A stretch of DNA of 64,000 nt from Roseiarcus sp963820095. Its GTDB lineage: Bacteria; Pseudomonadota; Alphaproteobacteria; Rhizobiales; Beijerinckiaceae. The stretch covers positions 62,001 to 126,000 of the forward strand of contig CAWFZA010000021.1 of assembly GCA_963820095.1 (NCBI GenBank), read 5' to 3'. Below the pieces are notes generated by a model, which saw only the letters and a program-made list of their open reading frames with translations, was not told the origin of the DNA and ran no database searches. Position 1 is the first letter of the stretch; each line of letters opens with the position of its first letter. Both the position numbers and the translations under genes were made by a program. Of this stretch, positions 58,269-64,000 are shown piece by piece.

Positions 58269-59319
58269 TCCCGACCAGGGCCTCGTCGAGCGGTTTCCTA
58301 AGCGGACTGCCGGGCGGCAGCGCGATCGCCATGTACGAGGGTTCGAGAACGCCCTCAGGCGGCCTGATCCGTCCTTTGAAACGGGTGGAGACGAGATACT
58401 GGAGCGCGCCGATGCTGTTGACGACCGCGTCGGCTTGACCGCGTTCGAGCGCGCTCAGGGCGGCGGCGAGATCGTCGAAGGGCGCGTAGCGCAAATGGCG
58501 GTCGTCGAGATATTCGGCCCCGGACGAATGGGCGACCGCTGCCAGGCGCTTGCCCGCAAGATCGGCTTCTGTCAGCCGAAGACCGCCCATCACCCGGTCG
58601 GCGGTCATTCTCGAGACGATCGACGTTGACAGGATCGACACAAGCGCGACGCTGGCCAGCATCCAAACGACCGCAATGATCCGGCCCGCCGTGGTCTTCG
58701 GCGTCTTGTCGCCATAGCCGACCGTCGTCATCGTCACGACCGCCCAGTAAATGCCGTCGCGCAAAGTATCGACAACCGACTCGTGGCCACGAGTCCGCAT
58801 TGGCCGCTCGGCGAACCACATAGCGACGCCCATGACGATAAGCAGCGCGAAGGTGAGCGCGATGAGAGGCGTAAGTTCGCCAAGAACCGCGCCGTAGCTG
58901 GCCAGCGCCGCCGTCGGTCCGGTGTCCTGGCGCACCGCGACCGCGGCGCCTGAACGATGCGTCGGATAGCTGAAATCCACCCGCGCGAGCCTGGCCGGCG
59001 TGATCGTGATTGCGCCGATCGCGGCATCATAATCCTTTCGCTCGAGACCCTTGAGGATCGCCTCCATCTGCGCGACCGGGACGAGATGGTACTCGCGCCC
59101 GAGGCTCTCCGCGGCGCGGCGCCACAAATCCACGCTGACGCCGTCGATCGATCCGTCCGGCTCGACATGGCCATAAGGCGGCGCGTCGTAGACCGCGACC
59201 TTGAGCGGCGCTTCCTGAGCCGCGGCGAAACCAGCAGAGACGACGAAAGCAAGCGCCGCGGCGAGGCGCCGAATGAACATCGGGGCGGCTGGGGAACGTA
59301 TTGGAGCGGACGGCGGCAT
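58210..59319 (-). CDS. GluR0-like ligand-gated potassium channel (prokaryotic ionotropic glutamate receptor)
   Basis: 369 residues. A signal peptide is present (MFIRRLAAALAFVVSAGFAA; start could be ATG 59280). A periplasmic binding lobe S1 follows (VAVYDAPPYGHVEPDGSIDG; RVDFSYPTHRSGAAVAV). Next come helix M1 (LIALTFALLIVMGVAMWFAE), a P-loop with the potassium filter YWAVVTMTTVGYGDKTPKT near residues 190-206, and helix M2 (IIAVVWMLASVALVSIL). Lobe S2 ends in WRQIEDSYFGWRQ. The solute-binding domain is split by a two-helix pore exactly as in Synechocystis GluR0. It probably forms a tetrameric amino-acid-gated channel. The ligand is unknown. Confidence 0.9.
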   Translation of the reverse strand: MPPSAPIRSPAAPMFIRRLAAALAFVVSAGFAAAQEAPLKVAVYDAPPYGHVEPDGSIDGVSVDLWRRAAESLGREYHLVPVAQMEAILKGLERKDYDAAIGAITITPARLARVDFSYPTHRSGAAVAVRQDTGPTAALASYGAVLGELTPLIALTFALLIVMGVAMWFAERPMRTRGHESVVDTLRDGIYWAVVTMTTVGYGDKTPKTTAGRIIAVVWMLASVALVSILSTSIVSRMTADRVMGGLRLTEADLAGKRLAAVAHSSGAEYLDDRHLRYAPFDDLAAALSALERGQADAVVNSIGALQYLVSTRFKGRIRPPEGVLEPSYMAIALPPGSPLRKPLDEALVGITASPEWRQIEDSYFGWRQ

Positions 59320-59473
59320 CGTCGATCAAGCGAATGTGATTCGGGATTGCTAACGCGCGAAGACGAAATTCCCATGTCGATCGGCGCGCTGGGTGTTAAC
59401 TGCGGCGTCAACGCGAATCGTTCTCGGAGAGGCGCGTGAGGAGCACTGGCCGATCTAAGGATTGGAGGCGGGA

Positions 59474-59875
59474 ATGAACGGGCTTTACGCGACGCTGGAG
59501 AGGTATCGGCCTTATATTCTCAGCATTCTGCGCATTGTCGTTGGGCTTTTGTTTCTGCAGCACGGGCTCTCGAAAGTGTTCAACTTTCCCGCTCCCTCCC
59601 CGGTCCCCTCGCTGAGCGGCCTCATGATTCTGGCGGCGTTTCTTGAAACCGTCGGCGCTTTCTTGTTTCTCGTCGGCGCCTACACCAGGATCGTGGCGTT
59701 CATCTTGTCGGGTGAAATGGCCTTCGCCTATTTCATGGCGCACGCGCCGCGTTCGTTTTACCCGCTCGTCAACAAGGGCGAACTGGCCATCGTTTACTGT
59801 TTCATATTCCTATATTTCGCCTTTGCAGGCGGCGGCCCATTGAGCGTCGATCGCGGGATGTTGAGGCAGGCCTGA
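59474..59875 (+). CDS. DoxX family membrane protein
   Basis: 133 residues with four hydrophobic helices and the family motif IVVGLLFLQHGLSKVF near residue 20. Start chosen at ATG 59474 because GGAGGCGGGA lies directly before it. DoxX-like proteins are linked to quinone, thiosulfate or oxidative-stress functions, but most members, like this one, have no assigned role. Single-gene unit upstream of the MFS transporter. Confidence 0.88.
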   Translation: MNGLYATLERYRPYILSILRIVVGLLFLQHGLSKVFNFPAPSPVPSLSGLMILAAFLETVGAFLFLVGAYTRIVAFILSGEMAFAYFMAHAPRSFYPLVNKGELAIVYCFIFLYFAFAGGGPLSVDRGMLRQA

Positions 59876-59983
59876 ACGCGCGGCGAGCGCTGGACGCGTA
59901 TTTGACACGCGCGGTCGAGCGCGCGTCTTAGAGGCGGTCCGAAAGCGCCAGGCATAAGCGCGGGCGACGGCAGGCGAGGAAAC

Positions 59984-61378
59984 ATGAACGACACCGGAGC
60001 GGCTGGGTTAAGCGCGGGCGCGATTTCGGCCCGCATCGACCGGCTGCCGGCGACGCGCACGATCTGGACGATCGTCGCGCTGCTCGGCTTCGGCATGTTC
60101 TTCGAGCTCTACGATCTCCTGTTTTCGGCCTATGTCGCCCCGAGCCTCGTCAAGTCGGGCGTGCTCAAAGCGACGACCACGGGCCTCTTCGGGACGGCCG
60201 GCGTCGCGAGCTTCATCGCCGCCCTGTTCACCGGCCTGTTCATCGGCACGATCCTTTGCGGCTTTCTCGCCGACCGGTTCGGGCGCCGGGCGATCTTCAC
60301 CTGGTCGCTCATCTGGTATTCGGCGGCGAACGTGATGGTGGCGCTTCAGCACGACGCCGCCGGCCTCAACTTCTGGCGCCTGGTCTCCGGCATCGGGCTT
60401 GGCGTCGAGATTGTGACGATCGGCGCCTATCTGAGCGAGATCGCGCCCAAACGCCTGCGCGGGCGGGCGTTCGCGATCAATCAGGCGATCGGTTTCGTCT
60501 GCGTGCCGGTCATTTCCTTCCTGGCCTACATGCTCGTGCCGACGGCGCCCCTCGGGCTCGAGGGCTGGCGCTGGGTGGTGCTGATCGGGGCGCTCGCCGC
60601 CCCGGTCGTGGTGGTCCTGCGGCGGGCCTTGCCGGAGAGCCCCCGCTGGCTCGCGAAGCAGGGCCGGCTCGCCGAGGCGGACCGGGTCTTGCGCGCGATC
60701 GAGGCCAAGGTCGAGGCGGAGTCTGGCCGGCCGCTGCCGCCGCCCGGCCCCGAAGAGCCCGTTTCACCAGCGAGCGCCTTTCGGGACTTGTGGCTCCCCG
60801 GGATTCGCGGCCGCGTCATCCTGATGAGCGTCTTCAACATCTTTCAGACGATCGGATTCTACGGCTTCAACAACTGGGTCCCCTCGCTGCTCGTCAAGCA
60901 GGGGATCACGGTCTCGACCAGCCTCGGCTACACGACCGTCATCGCGCTCGCGGCCCCGATCGGGCCGCTGCTCGGATTCTTTCTCGGCGACCGGATCGAG
61001 CGCAAATGGATCATCGTCGCCTCCGCAGGCGCCATTCTCGTCTGCGGCCTCATTTTCGGCCAGGCGCTCGGTTCGGCGCTCATTGTCGCCATGGGGGTCA
61101 TGCTGACGCTCGCCGCCAACATCATGTCGTTCAGCTTCCACGCCTACCAGCAGGAGCTGTTCCCGACCGGCATTCGCGCTCGCGCCGCGGGCTTCGTCTA
61201 TTCGTGGAGCCGGCTCTCGGTCATTTTCTCATCCTTCGTCATCGCCTTCGTGCTCGAGCGCGCCGGCGCCTTCGGCGTCTTCGTTTTCATCGCCGTGGCG
61301 ATGGGCGTGGTGATGGCGACAATCGGCTTCTTCGGGCCGCGCGTAACCAATCTGGCTCTGGAGGAAATCTCCGGCTGA
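59984..61378 (+). CDS. MFS transporter, sugar/metabolite:H+ symporter type
   Basis: 464 residues with twelve predicted membrane helices. The family loop is FLADRFGRRAIFTWSLIWYS between helices 2 and 3, and a second copy is GDRIERKWIIVAS in the C-terminal half. It has PESPRWLAKQGRLAEADRVL after helix 6, as in the sugar-porter and AAHS groups. The substrate is unknown; sugars or aromatic acids are candidates. It is separated by 108 bases from DoxX and convergent with the aldo/keto reductase. Confidence 0.9.
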   Translation: MNDTGAAGLSAGAISARIDRLPATRTIWTIVALLGFGMFFELYDLLFSAYVAPSLVKSGVLKATTTGLFGTAGVASFIAALFTGLFIGTILCGFLADRFGRRAIFTWSLIWYSAANVMVALQHDAAGLNFWRLVSGIGLGVEIVTIGAYLSEIAPKRLRGRAFAINQAIGFVCVPVISFLAYMLVPTAPLGLEGWRWVVLIGALAAPVVVVLRRALPESPRWLAKQGRLAEADRVLRAIEAKVEAESGRPLPPPGPEEPVSPASAFRDLWLPGIRGRVILMSVFNIFQTIGFYGFNNWVPSLLVKQGITVSTSLGYTTVIALAAPIGPLLGFFLGDRIERKWIIVASAGAILVCGLIFGQALGSALIVAMGVMLTLAANIMSFSFHAYQQELFPTGIRARAAGFVYSWSRLSVIFSSFVIAFVLERAGAFGVFVFIAVAMGVVMATIGFFGPRVTNLALEEISG

Positions 61379-61482
61379 ACAAGCTGCGTCGGTCCGCCGA
61401 CGCAAACTTGGCTTAGGTCCCGCGACTTGGCGAGGCCGTGGATACAACCATCGCGAGAAATCTCGGCATGGCGAGTCGCCTG

Positions 61483-61515
61483 CGGCCAGGCGCGGGTCGC
61501 ACTTTGCCCTGGCCG
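61483..61515. terminator. Possible hairpin between convergent MFS and aldo/keto reductase genes
   Basis: An 8-bp perfect stem (CGGCCAGG / CCTGGCCG) with a 17-base loop lies between the two convergent gene ends. No T tract follows, so it is only a candidate terminator. Confidence 0.3.
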
Positions 61516-61534
61516 GCCGCGGGGCGAGACCCGT

Positions 61535-62476
61535 TCAACGGTTCCGGGGGATAAAGCCGGGCACCCCGGTCTCCACCACGGTGTTGAACCGGACGTTCGT
61601 CTTTATGCCCTCCCGCATCTCACGAATGGCGTCTTCGGGCAGGGTCGAGATGTCAAAATTCTCTCGGATACGGTCAGGTTTGGTCGAGGTGGTCAAGAAA
61701 GCTGTGCCGCGCTGAACAGCCCAGGCCAGCGCCACTTGAGCCGGCGTCTTGTTCACCCGCCGTGCGATCGCGGCGATGACGGGGTCGTCGAGAACGTTGG
61801 GTTTCGAGGCATGTCCCAACGCGGCAAACGCGAGCAGGACAATGCCGTGCTGCTCACAGAAGTCGAGCAGCTCCCATTCAGGCAGATACGGATGGGATTC
61901 GACTTGCACGACCGCAGGCTTGATCCGCGCGGCGGCGACGACCTCGCGCAGCTTCTCCAAATTGACATCTGAGAGACCGATCGACTTGCATCGGCCTTCG
62001 TCCACGAGACGTTCGAGCGCTCCCCACGTCTCGACCAACGACACCCCGGAATCGTAGATGACTTGACCCTGCTCGTCCCTCGGATCCTGCTCGTCGCCGG
62101 GCCGAAACGCAAAAGGGGTGTGGATGATGTAGCAATCGGCATAATCGATTTGCAGCCGCTTGCAGCTCGCGTCAAAGGCGGGCTTGACCCGCTCGGGGCG
62201 ATGATTGGTGTTCCATAGCTTCGTGGTGACGAAGACGTCCTCCCGACGCGTTATCCCCGCCCCGAACGCCTCCTGCATGGCCTCGCCAATCGCGGCTTCA
62301 TTGCGGTATCGCTCGGCGCAGTCGAACTGCCGGAATCCCACTTCGAGCGCGGTCAGAGTCGCTTGCTTGGTCGCGGCAGGATCAGGGATCAGCGTGCCAA
62401 ACCCGACAGCGGGGATCGCGCCCGAACCATTGTTGAGACGAATCTTCGTATAGCGAAGCGTATCTGGGGTCGCCAT
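61535..62476 (-). CDS. Aldo/keto reductase
   Basis: About 313 residues of the NADPH-dependent aldo/keto reductase barrel. The catalytic tetrad is visible: Asp/Tyr in FRQFDCAERYRNEAAIGEAM, Lys in VFVTTKLWNTNHRP and His in CYIIHTPFAF. The C-terminal TSTKPDRIRENFDI gives the cofactor-phosphate contact. Start chosen at ATG 62476 (MATPDTLRYTKIRLNNG) behind GAGGAG. The substrate is unknown; general aldehyde or sugar reduction is likely. Confidence 0.92.
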   Translation of the reverse strand: MATPDTLRYTKIRLNNGSGAIPAVGFGTLIPDPAATKQATLTALEVGFRQFDCAERYRNEAAIGEAMQEAFGAGITRREDVFVTTKLWNTNHRPERVKPAFDASCKRLQIDYADCYIIHTPFAFRPGDEQDPRDEQGQVIYDSGVSLVETWGALERLVDEGRCKSIGLSDVNLEKLREVVAAARIKPAVVQVESHPYLPEWELLDFCEQHGIVLLAFAALGHASKPNVLDDPVIAAIARRVNKTPAQVALAWAVQRGTAFLTTSTKPDRIRENFDISTLPEDAIREMREGIKTNVRFNTVVETGVPGFIPRNR

Positions 62477-62740
62477 GCTGCGGCTCCTCGCCAGTCGAAC
62501 GCCCGCCAACCGCCGATGAACCGATTGGGTCGGACGCCCTGTTCGCGCCTCGAGCAGGAGCGAGACATTATGGCGAGATGAGCATACGCATCCGCGGGCT
62601 CAACGAAAAGCGTGCCGTTGCGCAGATCGGGCCACACCCCGCCGCCGCCAACGGTCTCGGCAAGGCCGCCGCCTGCAATGCAGGGGCAGCTGAGGGCGCC
62701 TGCATCGGCGACGAGCGGCCCTTCGGGCGCCCGCCTGCGA

Positions 62741-63910
62741 TCAGTCGGCGGGCGGCCGGTCGCCGTGCCCGTTGAGCGCGCCGGGCGCCCAGTTCACGTT
62801 GTCGCGCATGGCGTAGAAGATGTGGGCGCCAATGCGGTCGACCCGCTTCAGGTAGCCGGTCCAGAACGGCGCGACATAATTGGCGTGATAGTTCACGGCG
62901 ACGTCGACCTTGGGATTGTAGTTGGCGCCGCTCACCACATCGTGGGCTATCCGGGTCGCGACCGCCCACGGGCCGGGCTCTTCGACGCGCAGGGATTTGC
63001 CCTCGCAGGCGAAAGTGAACTGGCAGGCGAACGGGCGGTTGCGGTCCTGATAAACGACGCCGCAGACGGTGTTGGGATAAATGCCGCTGCGCACCCGGTT
63101 GAGCACCACCTGCGCGACGGCCGCCTGGCCGTCTTCCGGTTCGCTGCGGGACTCGAAATAGATGGCTTCGGCCAGGCAACGCATCTGGCGGACGCTGTCC
63201 TTCGGATCGATCAGCGCTGCATAGTTCGGTTTGCCGTCCGCATCGGAGATCTGCGGAATCGTCGTCACGCCCGAGCCGTCGGTCTCGACGGCGACCACGA
63301 CGCCGTCGCTGGAGGTCGGCGAAGAGGAGTTGAGCGCGAATTCGAGCGGCGCGGGCGGCGTCGCGCCATCCTCGAACGCGGTCGTCGCAGGCGCTGGTTC
63401 GTCGCCGTCGGCCGGTCGCGGCGGGCTCATCGTGCGTCGGGGATCGAATTCATCGCGTGGATCTTCGAGCTCGTGCGGCCACGCCTTATAGGCGTAAGGC
63501 TGGGCCTCGCTTTGTTTGCCGCTCAGCCGTCTGGTGTCGGAGCCGGGAATCAGCGGATTGCCTTTCCCGCTGCGGTCGACGGCGGGAAACGCTCGTCCGG
63601 TCCCCTTCAGCGCCGCATTCGGCTCGGCCCCGCCGGAATCCGTTGCAAGCGCGTCCTGATCGCCCGTCACATTGCGGGCCTGCACGATCGGCAGCGGCTC
63701 GCCGTCTTGGTCCACGGCGCGCGGAGGCCGCGCGGCGAGCCTCACCCGGTCGAGCCCGCTCGCAGCGCTCCCGAATTGAACGCGAGCGAAGGCGCTCATG
63801 AACTCCGGCGGCTCCTGCTCCGCTTCCGCGGTGATCGAGAGAAGCACCGCGAAAGCCCCGCACCATGGCGCGGCGACCGAAAGAGCCCATCCGAACCGCG
63901 AATGACCCAT
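62741..63910 (-). CDS. Cell wall hydrolase, SleB domain
   Basis: 389 residues. There is an N-terminal hydrophobic segment (WALSVAAPWCGAFAVLLSIT), a long low-complexity Pro/Ala/Asp region, then a C-terminal SleB (Hydrolase_2) domain of about 135 residues (RCLAEAIYFESRSEPEDGQA; VVLNRVRSGIYPNTVCGVVY; FACQFTFACEG). The glutamate in the EAIYFESR motif is the likely catalytic acid. It probably trims peptidoglycan in the periplasm. Alphaproteobacteria do not sporulate, so the role is in growth or division rather than germination. The promoter lies to the right, at the window edge. Confidence 0.9.
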   Translation of the reverse strand: MGHSRFGWALSVAAPWCGAFAVLLSITAEAEQEPPEFMSAFARVQFGSAASGLDRVRLAARPPRAVDQDGEPLPIVQARNVTGDQDALATDSGGAEPNAALKGTGRAFPAVDRSGKGNPLIPGSDTRRLSGKQSEAQPYAYKAWPHELEDPRDEFDPRRTMSPPRPADGDEPAPATTAFEDGATPPAPLEFALNSSSPTSSDGVVVAVETDGSGVTTIPQISDADGKPNYAALIDPKDSVRQMRCLAEAIYFESRSEPEDGQAAVAQVVLNRVRSGIYPNTVCGVVYQDRNRPFACQFTFACEGKSLRVEEPGPWAVATRIAHDVVSGANYNPKVDVAVNYHANYVAPFWTGYLKRVDRIGAHIFYAMRDNVNWAPGALNGHGDRPPAD

Positions 63911-64000
63911 ACGCGAAGCAGCGCCCGTGCTTAGAGTTCACGTCCCCGCTGCGGCTTCATGAAAAGCGCGCAATGCGAACGATTTCCTTTATCGGCGCTT

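Overview
The window is chromosomal DNA from an alphaproteobacterium of the order Hyphomicrobiales (Rhizobiales). The signs are a ChvI/ChvG-type two-component system linked to a short HPr kinase and a regulatory PTS, min genes, an alphaproteobacterial RNase E with an acidic insert, ccm genes beside acnA, a MoxR-DUF58-DUF4159 operon and high GC. Genus is not resolved. No rRNA, tRNA, CRISPR array, insertion sequence or phage gene was recognised.

Layout. 1-5.7 kb: sugar-type ABC importer operon on the minus strand (monooxygenase-like protein, binding protein, two permeases, ATPase, and a catabolic protein cut by the window edge). 5.8-12.7 kb: MoxR ATPase, DUF58 and two large membrane proteins. 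12.8-18.5 kb: DUF1285, NUDIX hydrolase, DUF6111, CCA-adding enzyme, then RNase E convergent. 19.4-21.5 kb: DUF4864 protein and an atypical pyruvate kinase. 21.6-26.3 kb: Liv-type ABC importer whose binding protein is heavily frameshifted. 26.4-30 kb: hydrolase, dehydrogenase, a repeat-rich secreted protein, a PPOX-fold protein. 30.2-34.1 kb: ChvI-ChvG-HprK-EIIA-HPr. 34.1-38.7 kb: LptB/A/C, TusA, MobA, L,D-transpeptidase. 39-44 kb: MoaA, monothiol glutaredoxin, PHA depolymerase, MinCDE. 44.1-45.7 kb: CcmG/D/C. 46.2-50.7 kb: phosphoglucomutase, GlmM, a candidate micro-ORF, PurC. 50.9-53.2 kb: cupin, patatin phospholipase and a SLOG-like protein. 53.3-58.3 kb: AcnA, SDR, CcmA, CcmB. 58.2-63.9 kb: a GluR0-like receptor channel, DoxX, MFS transporter, aldo/keto reductase, cell-wall hydrolase.

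Four things deserve a second look. A prokaryotic ionotropic-glutamate-receptor-like channel lies at 58.2-59.3 kb. The ccm operon is split into ccmAB and ccmCDG in opposite orientations, in a way that one inversion of about 12.6 kb would explain. A 24-codon ORF between glmM and purC has a 17-nt perfect match to the complement of the 16S rRNA 3' end as its ribosome-binding site, and its own terminator. A patatin phospholipase is paired with a SLOG-like Rossmann protein.

Caution on quality: at least 17 conserved genes, including several normally essential ones, carry apparent single-base frameshifts, mostly insertions. This points to uncorrected sequencing indels rather than mass gene decay. Such genes are annotated across the shift, with the approximate position given.
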